Source: an uncultured Christensenella sp. (GTDB lineage: Bacteria; Bacillota; Clostridia; Christensenellales; Borkfalkiaceae). Taken from it: a stretch of 58,195 nucleotides of DNA. Positions 35,073-44,051 of this stretch are shown here, in pieces; position 1 is the first letter of the stretch, and every line of letters begins with the position of its first letter. The stretch covers positions 1 through 58,195 of the forward strand of contig CAJTRW010000005.1 in assembly GCA_910578765.1 (NCBI GenBank). The letters run 5' to 3'. Below the pieces are notes generated by a model, which made no database searches, had not been told where the DNA came from, and saw nothing but the letters and a program-made list of their open reading frames with translations. The translations under genes and the position numbers were made by a program.

Positions 35073-35101
35073 AGTATAATTGAAACGTCAAGGAAAGTCA
35101 A
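35073..35101 (-). promoter_or_regulatory. Promoter of the O-antigen-ligase-like gene
   Basis: Read on the minus strand: TTGACT (35101-35096), 17 bases, TATACT (35078-35073), about 16 bases before the ATG at 35057. Transcription leads away from the right-hand spoVAD fragment, so the element provides no obvious promoter for spoVAE. Confidence 0.75.
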
Positions 35102-35159
35102 GGGCAGTCCGCATTTAGTTAAAAAATTTTCCATTTATTACGGTTTCCGCTTTAAACAT

Positions 35160-35202
35160 ATGGTGTTTTATTGACATTTTCCCCCGCCGCGGCAGACACC
35201 AT
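35160..35202. other. attR: right recombination junction in spoVAD
   Basis: This is half attP (element side) and half attB (spoVAD side). The core CCCGCCG is at 35183-35189, with the central CC at 35183-35184. The attP arm ATGGTGTT (35160-35167) lies 16-23 bases from the centre and is the exact inverted copy of the arm in attL. The attB arm GACACCAT (35195-35202) lies 11-18 bases from the centre. The 5-bp shift between attP and attB arms fits large serine integrases. Confidence 0.8.
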
Positions 35203-35566
35203 AATGCAGCACTTTAAGGATACGGGGACCTCTCCCGAGGACTACGACATGATTCTTACGGGAGATTTGGGCGCGCTCGGCAGCAGAATCGTAAAAGATC
35301 TCACCTGGGAAAAGGGTTACGACATTTCCGAAAAACACGTCGACTGCGGGGAAATTGTTTACAAGGTAATAGAAAACGAGTTTCAGGGCGGCAGCGGCGC
35401 GGGCTGTTCCGCGGTGGTTTTGAATTCATACGTTCTGTCTAAGATGCGCGCGGGACTGTACAAGCGTATACTGTTTGCCGCAACCGGCGCGCTGCTGTCC
35501 ACGGTATCGTCGGGGCAGGGTGAAAGCATACCGTGCATAAGTCACGCGGTGCAACTGGAGTATTGA
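35189..35566 (+). CDS. spoVAD: SpoVAD, C-terminal part, separated by the element
   Basis: The last 125 residues of SpoVAD, starting AADTIMQHFKDTGTSPEDYDMILTGDLG and ending with GQGESIPCISHAVQLE. The frame is open back to a TTG at 35171 but those first codons are element sequence and no ribosome-binding site precedes them, so separate translation is unlikely. Residues such as SGAGCSAVV match the C-terminal half of the thiolase fold. Joined to 7169-7789 it completes a 332-aa SpoVAD. A GGAG for spoVAE lies within its last codons, showing the original operon continuity. Confidence 0.93.
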   Translation, partial: AADTIMQHFKDTGTSPEDYDMILTGDLGALGSRIVKDLTWEKGYDISEKHVDCGEIVYKVIENEFQGGSGAGCSAVVLNSYVLSKMRAGLYKRILFAATGALLSTVSSGQGESIPCISHAVQLEY

Positions 35567-35569
35567 TTT

Positions 35570-35953
35570 ATGGGACAGGAAATTTTAACGATATTTCTGG
35601 CTTATCTCAAAGCCTTCGCCGTCGGCGGCGGAATTTGTCTGATAGCGCAGATTATAATTAACTTTACGGATTTGTCCGCGGGTAAAATTCTCGTTTATTT
35701 TATGCTTGCGGGCGTAGTGCTGACGGCGGTGGGGGTGTACCAGCCGCTAGTGGAATTTGCCGGCGCCGGCGCAACGGTGCCCATTTCGGGCTTCGGTTAC
35801 CTGCTTGCAAACGGAGCCATGAAAGGCGCGGAGAAAGGCTTTTTCTATGCCGTGACAGGTTCATTGTCGGCGGCAAGCGCGGGCGTCACGGCGGCGGTGG
35901 TGTTTGCGTTTATAATGGCTTTGATTTTTAAATCAAGAACTAAGCGCAACTGA
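35570..35953 (+). CDS. spoVAE: Stage V sporulation protein AE
   Basis: A 127-aa membrane protein with four hydrophobic segments and the SpoVAE pattern AFAVGGGICLIAQ...GAGATVPISGFGYLLANGAMKG. It is a membrane component of the SpoVA dipicolinic-acid channel, homologous in pattern to SpoVAC. It begins three bases after the spoVAD stop with GGAG at 35557-35560. In the integrated state it is cut off from the promoter upstream of spoVAC, 27.4 kb away, and no promoter of its own was seen. Confidence 0.93.
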   Translation: MGQEILTIFLAYLKAFAVGGGICLIAQIIINFTDLSAGKILVYFMLAGVVLTAVGVYQPLVEFAGAGATVPISGFGYLLANGAMKGAEKGFFYAVTGSLSAASAGVTAAVVFAFIMALIFKSRTKRN

Positions 35954-35967
35954 CATATAAATATTGT

Positions 35968-36627
35968 ATGAAGGCGAACAGGAAGTTCAGGCGTTTTAAA
36001 ATTCTCATAGTATTTATATGTCTGTTTGCGGTTGCCACGCTGATATATTTTCAGCGCAACGTAACGCGCGTACTTATTTCCATAAGCGAAGCAACCATCC
36101 GTTCCGTAACTACCGTCGCGGTAAACGACGCAATTTACTATACACTGAACGATTCTTTACGGTATGAAGATTTGATAACGATAGACCGCGACGCGGCGGG
36201 CAACGTCACTTCGATAACTACTGACAGTTTGAAAATTAATAAAATCGCCAGGGATACGGCTTACCTTTCGCAGGAAAATCTGACTAAAATGAGCGCGGAA
36301 GGCATTATGGTACCGATAGGCGCGCTTACGGGTATAGAAGCGCTTGCCGGCTTCGGTCAGAAAATAAACATCAAGATTATTCCCATAAGCAATGTGGAGT
36401 GTAAGTTCGTATCCAAATTCGTCGGCGCGGGTATCAACCAGACAAAACATTCCCTGTACCTTGAAATAGTTTCAGACATATCGATTATACTTCCGTCAAA
36501 AAGTACGAATCTCGCTTCTACCATAGAGGTGCTTATCTGTGAAAGCATAATAACCGGCAAAATCCCCGATACATATCTGCAAGGCGCGCTTGCAAATTTC
36601 GGCGGCGCACTTGTTCCGAAAAGTTAA
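35968..36627 (+). CDS. yunB: Sporulation protein YunB
   Basis: A 219-aa protein with one N-terminal membrane anchor (about residues 10-28) and an extracytoplasmic domain matching the YunB family: KIARDTAYLSQENL, VPIGALTGIEALAGFGQKINIKIIPI, GAGINQTKHSLYLEI. YunB is a sigma-E, mother-cell sporulation protein in Bacillus of unclear biochemical role, needed for normal spores. CATATAAAT at 35954-35962 just before the ATG could be the -10 part of a sporulation promoter, which would give a near-leaderless message; I could not find a matching -35. It follows spoVAE by 14 bases and ends in a strong terminator. Confidence 0.9.
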   Translation: MKANRKFRRFKILIVFICLFAVATLIYFQRNVTRVLISISEATIRSVTTVAVNDAIYYTLNDSLRYEDLITIDRDAAGNVTSITTDSLKINKIARDTAYLSQENLTKMSAEGIMVPIGALTGIEALAGFGQKINIKIIPISNVECKFVSKFVGAGINQTKHSLYLEIVSDISIILPSKSTNLASTIEVLICESIITGKIPDTYLQGALANFGGALVPKS

Positions 36628-36667
36628 ATCAAAGAGGCGCACCGAAAACGGTGCGCCTCTTTGATTT
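36626..36667. terminator. Bidirectional terminator between yunB and the XRE gene
   Basis: A perfect 19-bp stem (36626-36644 with 36649-36667) around AAAA. It overlaps the stop codons of both convergent genes. Confidence 0.93.
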
Positions 36668-37751
36668 ATTTAAATTCGTAAATCTGCTTTTTGCGTTTAA
36701 CTGCGTATATTATGCCGGAAACTATTGTGCAAAAAACCGCCGTTAAGATAAAAAGCATATAAAACCAATGCATATAAAGGAAGTACATTTCATTATCGAA
36801 ACGCGAGATGTCTGTTTCATAAAAACTATAAGTAGCCCATAAAAACAATGCAAACGTTGCTATCATCGCACCGCCGCTTGAACCCAATAAAATCCCCGCA
36901 AGCTTTAAGTTATGCTTATAGGTGCGCCATTGCGTTTCATTCATAATATTTTTCAAACCCGCGTTACTATAAATCAAATAAGTTAAAAGCAGTGCCAGAC
37001 CTGCGGAAAAGCAGATAAATAAAAATACTAAGTACCGCGTTTTTAAATAGGTATATACTGTTACCTTAACTTTTTCATAGTTAGTTAAATATCCTTTTAC
37101 ATATTCAAATGTAAAGTAAGCGTTCTGAGGCTGTTCGACGCAATATATCCCGCCGAGTATAATTGTGAATAACAGGAACGGTATTGCGGTTATAAAATAA
37201 TAAATTTGCGTTTTGCGTTTTATCGCAAGGGCGTAACTTTTTTTATCGTCCGTCAAATCCTCGCTTAAAACAATTCCCCCGCCGTATTTTGCTTTATAAT
37301 AAAAGTAAGTCTGCAAAACCGTGCACACGATAATTCCGCTTCCGCCGGTTACGGCAATAACTGCAACTATCCACACGGGGGAAGACGTGTATAAGTTCAG
37401 GCAAGCGGCAACTATAAACAAAACAGCGCCGAAGCATGCAAAGCTTGTCACAAATATAGTTTTTAAAGACAGCTTCGCAATTTGCGCTTTTCTTACAGAG
37501 CGCCAAGCCGCTTCTGAAATATCGGCTTGTTTGTCGCTTTCTCCGCGCTCTCCCTGTAAAAGCTCGTCAACGGTAACCCCGTACAAATCGGCAATAGCAG
37601 GCAACATATAAATGTCCGGTGTGGTTCTGCCCGTTTCCCAAGAGGAGAGCGTCCTGTTTGAAATGCTCAGTTTTTCCGCCACATCCTGCTGTGTGTAGCC
37701 GTTTGCCTTGCGTAGAATTGCAAGAAATGCTCCCATAGTTTGTTTTGCCAT
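36666..37751 (-). CDS. XRE-family regulator with membrane domain
   Basis: A 361-aa protein. Residues 5-62 form a Cro/CI helix-turn-helix (YTQQDVAEKLSISNRTLSSWETG). The remainder has about seven hydrophobic segments and no recognisable enzyme motif. HTH-membrane proteins of this design are frequent in Clostridia; they may sense a membrane or small-molecule signal, but no ligand is known here. It is transcribed away from pheT and toward yunB. It has its own promoter with a possible autoregulatory palindrome at 37763-37780. Confidence 0.83.
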   Translation of the reverse strand: MAKQTMGAFLAILRKANGYTQQDVAEKLSISNRTLSSWETGRTTPDIYMLPAIADLYGVTVDELLQGERGESDKQADISEAAWRSVRKAQIAKLSLKTIFVTSFACFGAVLFIVAACLNLYTSSPVWIVAVIAVTGGSGIIVCTVLQTYFYYKAKYGGGIVLSEDLTDDKKSYALAIKRKTQIYYFITAIPFLLFTIILGGIYCVEQPQNAYFTFEYVKGYLTNYEKVKVTVYTYLKTRYLVFLFICFSAGLALLLTYLIYSNAGLKNIMNETQWRTYKHNLKLAGILLGSSGGAMIATFALFLWATYSFYETDISRFDNEMYFLYMHWFYMLFILTAVFCTIVSGIIYAVKRKKQIYEFK

Positions 37752-37762
37752 AAAAGACTCCC

Positions 37763-37813
37763 GTATAATTATTTTTATACAATAATTCTACAACGGTACG
37801 ATAATTTACACAA
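37763..37813 (-). promoter_or_regulatory. Promoter and possible operator of the XRE-membrane gene
   Basis: On the minus strand: TTGTGT (37813-37808), 17 bases, TAGAAT (37790-37785). Between it and the ATG lies the inverted repeat GTATAA/TTATAC (37763-37780), a reasonable site for autoregulation. No clear terminator follows pheT, so some read-through into this gene is possible. Confidence 0.5.
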
Positions 37814-37862
37814 TGCCGAATGTGTGGAAAAAGCTCTACAATTACAAGAATTATGCGTAACC

Positions 37863-40271
37863 TTATCTGAGGGTAACGTCAAGCTTGTATTTAAGATTGT
37901 TCAGTATCTTTTTGATAAATCCGTCAACTTTATCCTCTATGGGCTCGTCTTTGGGTGAAAACGTTATCGAAAAAGCCATGCTCTTTTTGTTTTCGCCGAT
38001 TTGCGCTCCGTAATATACGTCGAAAAGCTTTACCTCGGAAACGTACTTGCAGGCGGAGAATATTTCCTTTTCTATTTCACCGCAGGTTATTTCCCTGCCG
38101 CAGACCAGCGCAAGGTCGCGCATAACCTGCGGGTGCGCGGATAGGGGCACGTATTTAAATGCGTTCGCCTGCGCGGCTATAAGCTCGTAATCAAGCTCCG
38201 TCAAAGCGACGGGCTTTTCGATAGCAAACTCCTCGGCGACGGTAGGCGCCAGCACGCCGAGATATCCTGCATGTTCGCCGTTACATTTTATTTCCGCCGT
38301 CATGCCGGGGTGGAGGAAAGGTTTTTCGCAAGGTTCGTATGTGAATTTAAGGTTAAATGCGTCGGCGACGCATTCCGTCAAGCCCTTTAATAAAAAGAAG
38401 TCGCACTTACCCCACATGCCGAAGCAAAGCGTGCGCCGTTCCTCGGGGAAGGTTTTTAACGGCAATTCGTGCGGAAGATAAATCTTTGCCAGCTCGAATA
38501 AAGCGCCGTCTGTGTTTCCGCGTCTCAAATTTCTTACAATTACCTCGAACATCGACGGAGCGAGCGTCGTGCGCATGACGGATAAATCCTCGCTGATGGG
38601 GTTAAGTATTTTTATAGTCTTGCGTTCGGGCGCGTCCGCGGGGAAGCGCAGCGCGTCCAGATTTTTTTGCGAATAAAAGGAATAGGTCGAAATTTCGTAA
38701 AGTCCTTTGCCTGCAAGAATGTTTTTAACTCTGTTTTCTGCTTTCTGGCTGTCGTTATAGCCGCCGTTGGTAATGGAGGCGGAAGACAAAAGCGTGCCTT
38801 TAATATGGTCGTAACCGTACATTCTTATAATTTCTTCGGCAATGTCGGGATATCCGTCTATATCTTCCCTGTATCCGGGGACGGTTATCTGCATTTCGTC
38901 GCCGTTTGTTTTAACCTTAAAGTTAAGGCTTTTTAAAATGCTTTCCATTGTTTTTACGGGTACTGTAATGCCGAGAAGGGCGTTTACCTTTTCGACGCTG
39001 ACGCTCATTTCCTTTTCACCCGTTGAGGAACGCTCTGTTTTTACGTCTGTATGAATATCGGTAACCGACCCGCATTTAAGACTGTCAACAAGGTGTAGGG
39101 CGCGCTTTACGGCTCTTTCGGTGGTGTATTCGTTAACGCCCTTTTCAAACAGCGCGGAAGAATCGGAGTGCTGTCCCAAAGCCCTTGCGGATTTTCTTAC
39201 GTTGTCGCGCGCGAATTTTGCGGACTCGAAAAGTATTTCCTCGGTACCGTCTGTAATTTCGCTGTCGAAACCGCCCATAATGCCTGCAAGCGCGCAGGGC
39301 TTGTCTCTGTCGCATATTACCAAATTTTCATTTGTAAGTTTAAATTCGTTGCCGTCAAGCGTCTTTAATATTTCTCCGTCGTTCGCCCTGCGGATAACAA
39401 TTTCTCTGCCCGCAAGCGTCTTTAAGTCGAATGCGTGCATGGGCTGACCGGTTTCCAGCAGAACAAAGTTGGTTATGTCCACTATATTGTTTATGGATCT
39501 GAGACCGCAAAGTGCAAGCTTTCTTTTAAGCCAGGCGGGAGAGGGGGCGATTTTTACGTCCTTTACGCAGTGTCCTATATATCTGGGACATAAATCCGGC
39601 GCAAGGTCGGTAATTTTTATGCTCTCGCCGCATTTTACTGTTTTGTATGAGTAATCGGGTTCTTTAAACGGTTTACCGAGGACTGCGGCAACCTCGCGCG
39701 CTATGCCGAGTATGCTTTGACAGTCGGGTCTGTTAGCCGTGACCGCTATATCGAAAATGTAGTCGTCGAGCCCGAGTAAAGGTCTTACGTCCGCGCCGTT
39801 TTTGCTTTCCGCCGGCAACAGCAAAAGTCCGCAATAATCTCCGCCCGAAAACATATCGCCGTTTACGCCCAGCTCCGCGCCGGAGCAAAGCATTCCTTCG
39901 GACTCTATCCCGCGCAATTTACCTTTTTTAATGGTGGTAATCCCTTCTACGGTAACGTGGTCCTTTGCGGTGGCGTATACGGTCGCGCCTACAAGTGCGC
40001 AGGGCGCTTTTATACCCTTTTTCACATTGTCCGCGCCGCAGCATATCCGGAAAATTCCTTTTTCGCCGCAGTCGACCTTGCAAACGGAAAGATGCGTGCC
40101 CTCCACAGGCTCGCACTCGGTAACCTCGCCGACTACGACGTTTGTAATGTCCTTGCCCAAATAAATCAGTTCTTCCACTTCGAAGCCGCAGCCGAAAAGC
40201 TTTTCCTGCAATTCCTGCGCGGTAACGTCAATATCAACGTAATCTTTAAGCCAACTTAAAGGTGCTTTCAT
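37863..40271 (-). CDS. pheT: Phenylalanine-tRNA ligase beta subunit
   Basis: An 802-aa subunit of the heterotetrameric enzyme that charges tRNA-Phe. The N-terminal tRNA-binding (EMAP-like) domain covers residues 40-150, the B3/B4 editing domain about 200-380, the B5 domain about 400-475, the catalytic-like core follows, and an anticodon-binding fold (FDX-ACB) closes the chain. Length matches the family (about 800). It starts 12 bases after pheS and is controlled with it by the upstream T-box. Confidence 0.96.
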   Translation of the reverse strand: MKAPLSWLKDYVDIDVTAQELQEKLFGCGFEVEELIYLGKDITNVVVGEVTECEPVEGTHLSVCKVDCGEKGIFRICCGADNVKKGIKAPCALVGATVYATAKDHVTVEGITTIKKGKLRGIESEGMLCSGAELGVNGDMFSGGDYCGLLLLPAESKNGADVRPLLGLDDYIFDIAVTANRPDCQSILGIAREVAAVLGKPFKEPDYSYKTVKCGESIKITDLAPDLCPRYIGHCVKDVKIAPSPAWLKRKLALCGLRSINNIVDITNFVLLETGQPMHAFDLKTLAGREIVIRRANDGEILKTLDGNEFKLTNENLVICDRDKPCALAGIMGGFDSEITDGTEEILFESAKFARDNVRKSARALGQHSDSSALFEKGVNEYTTERAVKRALHLVDSLKCGSVTDIHTDVKTERSSTGEKEMSVSVEKVNALLGITVPVKTMESILKSLNFKVKTNGDEMQITVPGYREDIDGYPDIAEEIIRMYGYDHIKGTLLSSASITNGGYNDSQKAENRVKNILAGKGLYEISTYSFYSQKNLDALRFPADAPERKTIKILNPISEDLSVMRTTLAPSMFEVIVRNLRRGNTDGALFELAKIYLPHELPLKTFPEERRTLCFGMWGKCDFFLLKGLTECVADAFNLKFTYEPCEKPFLHPGMTAEIKCNGEHAGYLGVLAPTVAEEFAIEKPVALTELDYELIAAQANAFKYVPLSAHPQVMRDLALVCGREITCGEIEKEIFSACKYVSEVKLFDVYYGAQIGENKKSMAFSITFSPKDEPIEDKVDGFIKKILNNLKYKLDVTLR

Positions 40272-40283
40272 TTTTCTTTCTCC

Positions 40284-41306
<1,023 letters not shown>

Positions 41307-41315
41307 ACTGTCTCC

Positions 41316-41574
41316 TTTACAAATAAAAATAAATCGCCCTGTAAACACACAGGGCGAAAGTATCGCTGTACCACCTGATTTCGCGGCAAAGCCGCCTTAA
41401 TTCGACCCTTAACGCGGGTAAACGGGATAAACTACTCGGGCATTGCCTTTCGCAAATCCGGCTCGCGAGTGAATAACGGTCAAACCCGATGGAAAATCTT
41501 TCAGCCGTTTGCGGATTTTCCTCTCTGAAAAGGGTTGTTCGGGCCGTCTGTCTCGGTCACAGCCTTTTAAATTC
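41316..41574 (-). promoter_or_regulatory. T-box leader controlling pheST
   Basis: The transcribed leader carries the AG-box region CAGAGAGG in stem I (about 41518-41525). It also carries the T-box sequence AATCAGGTGGTACAGCG (about 41365-41381) and a terminator formed by TCGCCCTGT (41357-41349) and ACAGGGCGA (41342-41334) followed by TTTATTTTT. Uncharged tRNA-Phe should pair its acceptor end with UGGU and favour readthrough; the last U fits the A73 discriminator of tRNA-Phe. I could not assign the specifier codon with confidence, so Phe specificity rests on the downstream genes. Confidence 0.9.
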
Positions 41575-41580
41575 CATTCA

Positions 41581-41609
41581 ATTATAATGCCGCCGAGGCA
41601 TAAAGTCAA
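41581..41609 (-). promoter_or_regulatory. Promoter of the pheST T-box transcript
   Basis: On the minus strand: TTGACT (41609-41604), 17 bases, TATAAT (41586-41581). Transcription would start near 41574. Confidence 0.85.
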
Positions 41610-41622
41610 TCGATTTTCGTAC

Positions 41623-42141
41623 TCAATAAATACTTCCGCCGCGGCAATCGTAAGCGACGATAACGGGGAAATCCTTAACTTCCAGTCTGTAAACCGCTTC
41701 GGACAACAGCTCGGGGAAGGCAATGCACTCGCTTTTTTTTATAGCGTTGCCGTAAAGCGCGCCCGCCCCGCCGATTGCGGCGAAGTATACGCCCGTAAAT
41801 TTTTTCAAAGCTTCGCGCGTCGCTTCGTTCATTTCGCCTTTGCCTATAAAACCGTTTAATCCGTATTCCAGCAAACGGGGCGCGAAGCTTTCCATTCTTG
41901 CGGACGTTGTCGGTCCGCAGCTGCCCGAAGCTTTGTGCGGTGCGGCGGGACAGGGACCCGCGTAATAGATTACCGCGTTTTTAAGTTCAAACGGCAGAGG
42001 ACGCGCCACGTCTAAAAGCTTGAAAATTTCCCTGTGGGCTTCGTCGCGCGCCGTTAAAATTTCACCCGTCAGCAGTACGCTGTCGCCTGCGCTGAGATTT
42101 TTTATATCCTCTTTCGTTAGCGGAAGAAGCAACTTTTTCAT
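41623..42141 (-). CDS. fumB: Fe-S fumarate hydratase, beta subunit
   Basis: A 172-aa beta subunit of class I (4Fe-4S) fumarase, or of the related L(+)-tartrate dehydratase. The family core GPCPAAPHKASGSCGPTTSARM near residue 70 and AIGGAGALYGNAIK are present. The ATG at 42141 follows GGAGG and overlaps the alpha-subunit stop as ATGA. In this fermentative setting it would interconvert malate and fumarate. Symbol used in the sense of the beta subunit. Confidence 0.9.
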   Translation of the reverse strand: MKKLLLPLTKEDIKNLSAGDSVLLTGEILTARDEAHREIFKLLDVARPLPFELKNAVIYYAGPCPAAPHKASGSCGPTTSARMESFAPRLLEYGLNGFIGKGEMNEATREALKKFTGVYFAAIGGAGALYGNAIKKSECIAFPELLSEAVYRLEVKDFPVIVAYDCRGGSIY

Positions 42142-42977
42142 ATTTCCTCCTTGACGCACCGTACGCAATGGCACTGTATGTTTACCGCTACCGGCAGTCC
42201 GGCTATGTGCGTGGGTGCTTTCTCTATCGCAACGCCGATGGCGGTGGTGTTGCCGTGAAAGCCCTGACAGCCTATGTTCAGTCCGTTTATGCGTTGAAGA
42301 AGCGTTTTTTCCATTTCCGCCAGCTCTGCGTCGGAGCTGTTCGCGCCCACGTCGCGCGTAAGCGCTTTTTTCGCAAGAAACGCGCAGTGGTCGAACGTTC
42401 CGCCGATGCCCACGCCGACGTAAACGGGGGGGCAGGGGCGCGAACCGGCAAGCTTGACCGTTTCTACAACGGCGTCGGTAATACCCGCGTAACCCTGCGC
42501 GGGTTTAAGCATGTACAGCCGCGACATGTTTTCGCTGCCGAATCCCTTTGGCATATACGTCAAATTTATTTTGTCGCCCGCAACAATTTCCGTATGAATG
42601 ACGGCGGGGGTGTTGTTGCCGGTGTTTTCGCGGGTCAGCGGGTCGCAAACGGATTTTCTGAAATATCCGTCCGCATACGCCCTGCGCACGCCGTCGTTCA
42701 CCGCGTCGGTAAGCAGCTTCCCTTCGAGAAACACTTCCTGCCCGATTTGCAGTATGACGACCGCCATGCCTGTATCCTGACACACGGGCATGCGTTCGGC
42801 TTTTGCGGTTTCGGCGTTTTTCATTATCGTTTGCAACGCAAATTTCGCCGCTTGGTTTTCTTCGTTTCCGTATGCGCGGCAAATTGCGTTTTCACAGTCG
42901 GCGGTAAGGTTTATGCCCGCCCTTAACGCCGCAAGATAAATTTTTTCTTCTATTTCTTTCGTGTTGACAATTCTCAT
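42138..42977 (-). CDS. fumA: Fe-S fumarate hydratase, alpha subunit
   Basis: A 279-aa alpha subunit of the heteromeric oxygen-sensitive fumarase or tartrate dehydratase. MPVCQDTGMAV near residue 75 holds the first cluster Cys, and the others fit SRPCPPVYVGVGIGG and NIGCQGFHG. The start at 42977 (MRIVNTKEI) is taken by family alignment; an upstream in-frame ATG at 43013 lies close to the palindrome. The oxygen-labile cluster fits an anaerobe, as does pyruvate formate-lyase. Confidence 0.9.
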   Translation of the reverse strand: MRIVNTKEIEEKIYLAALRAGINLTADCENAICRAYGNEENQAAKFALQTIMKNAETAKAERMPVCQDTGMAVVILQIGQEVFLEGKLLTDAVNDGVRRAYADGYFRKSVCDPLTRENTGNNTPAVIHTEIVAGDKINLTYMPKGFGSENMSRLYMLKPAQGYAGITDAVVETVKLAGSRPCPPVYVGVGIGGTFDHCAFLAKKALTRDVGANSSDAELAEMEKTLLQRINGLNIGCQGFHGNTTAIGVAIEKAPTHIAGLPVAVNIQCHCVRCVKEEI

Positions 42978-43025
42978 GGTTTTTACCGTAAAATCCGTCG
43001 CTTGGCGACACATACAAAGTCTATC

Positions 43026-43043
43026 ACAAATATCGATATTTGT
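43026..43043. promoter_or_regulatory. Perfect 18-bp palindrome between divergent fumA and CPBP genes
   Basis: ACAAATATCGATATTTGT is self-complementary over all 18 bases. It lies 49 bases upstream of fumA and 11 bases upstream of the -35 box of the CPBP gene, so a dimeric repressor bound here could control both. No regulator gene adjoins it. Confidence 0.6.
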
Positions 43044-43053
43044 AAATTATTTG

Positions 43054-43082
43054 TTTACTTTATTTTTGTTTTAAGTTATAAT
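43054..43082 (+). promoter_or_regulatory. Promoter giving a leaderless CPBP transcript
   Basis: TTTACT (43054-43059), 17 bases, TATAAT (43077-43082). The ATG at 43089 lies six bases after the -10 box, where transcription should begin. Confidence 0.7.
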
Positions 43083-43088
43083 GTAACC

Positions 43089-44051
43089 ATGAGGACAGAG
43101 GAAGACATAAAAAAAGAATTAAAAGAGAAAAACAAGGACATGCGGATGAGGGAAGCAAACGTCCGCCTGAACCCTGCGACCGGCGGAATGGCTTATTCAG
43201 CCTCCGTGGGGCTTTATTATGCTTTTTCGCTGTTGATACTCATGCTTCTCGTGATATTCAAGGCGGATAAAAACGAAGAAATAGTAACTTACGCAAATTA
43301 CCTTGCCGCTCCGCTGGCTATATTTTTGTGCACCGTACTTATTTTAAGGTTCCGCAATATACGGTTTAAAGCGGTGTTTCACTTTAAATGTAAGTTCAGA
43401 TATTATATAATTGCTTTGCTTTTGGTTTTCGGGCTGCTGTTTTCTTTAAGCTGGATTAACGACCTGTCGCTTAAATTTTTCAAGCTTTTCGGATATAACG
43501 AAAGGGAAAGCTACTTCCCCAACCTCTCGGGCGGCTATATTGTCCCCGCGTTGCTTGTAATAGCTTTGCTTCCGGCGGTGTTCGAGGAATGTTTATTCCG
43601 CGGCTTAATGCTTTCCTGTTGCCGTACGTCAATGGGTGGCGTCGCCACGATTTTTACTGTCGGCTTTTGCTTTTCGCTTTTTCACGGCTCGCCGGAGCAA
43701 ACCTTTTATCAGTTTATAGCGGGGTGTGTTTTCACATTTATAGCGTTGCGGTCGGGGTCGATTCTCCCGTCTGTATTAATGCATTTTTTAAACAACGCTG
43801 TAATAGTCGTATTGCAGGCATGCGGCGCGTTAGGCGTAGACGGCGCTTTGAAAATTTCCGCCGGCGGCAGCATTGCGCTGATAGTCGTTTCGGCGGCGTG
43901 CTTTATAGGCGCTATTGTTTGGCTGTCGCTAGACGGAATACCCTTAAAGAAAAGCGAAAAGCACGCCTCGCGCAGCTTTTATATGTTTGCTTCTTTCGGT
44001 ATTTTCGCAATGGCGGTCGTGTGGACGACAACGCTTTTCGGGTTGGGATAA
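43089..44051 (+). CDS. CPBP-family intramembrane protease
   Basis: A 320-aa membrane protein with about eight hydrophobic segments. The CPBP (Abi/CAAX) motifs are present in order: FEECLFRG near residue 175, FSLFHGS near residue 205 and MHFLNN near residue 238, which supply the Glu-Glu, His and His/Asn active-site residues. Members cleave membrane peptides or modify small peptides. The start at 43089 is chosen because the promoter -10 ends at 43082; an earlier in-frame codon lies upstream of the promoter. No Shine-Dalgarno sequence is present. It overlaps rlmH by one base (TAATG). Confidence 0.88.
   Translation: MRTEEDIKKELKEKNKDMRMREANVRLNPATGGMAYSASVGLYYAFSLLILMLLVIFKADKNEEIVTYANYLAAPLAIFLCTVLILRFRNIRFKAVFHFKCKFRYYIIALLLVFGLLFSLSWINDLSLKFFKLFGYNERESYFPNLSGGYIVPALLVIALLPAVFEECLFRGLMLSCCRTSMGGVATIFTVGFCFSLFHGSPEQTFYQFIAGCVFTFIALRSGSILPSVLMHFLNNAVIVVLQACGALGVDGALKISAGGSIALIVVSAACFIGAIVWLSLDGIPLKKSEKHASRSFYMFASFGIFAMAVVWTTTLFGLG

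Larger units (their letters stand above)
7784..35182. mobile_element. spoVAD intervening element, 27,399 bp, serine-recombinase type
   Basis: The segment between the two CCCGCCG copies interrupts spoVAD. It encodes a large serine recombinase (26006-27673), a small ORF beside it, a 17-gene capsule-like polysaccharide operon, glmM, glmS, a GlmU-like acyltransferase, a CapD-type dehydratase and an O-antigen-ligase-like protein. Removal at the shared core restores an intact spoVAD and the spoVAC-AD-AE operon. Layout and logic match developmental elements such as skin (sigK) and SP-beta (spsM) in Bacillus. There are no phage structural, replication or conjugation genes, so it is not a typical prophage or ICE. 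Excision is inferred from sequence. Confidence 0.85.

Noticed and set aside
7784..35182. Prophage or conjugative element
   Set aside because: No capsid, tail, terminase, replication, relaxase or type IV secretion genes are present between the att sites.
42168..42926. 252-codon plus-strand frame across fumAB
   Set aside because: It is antisense to clear fumarase genes and has no protein-family features.
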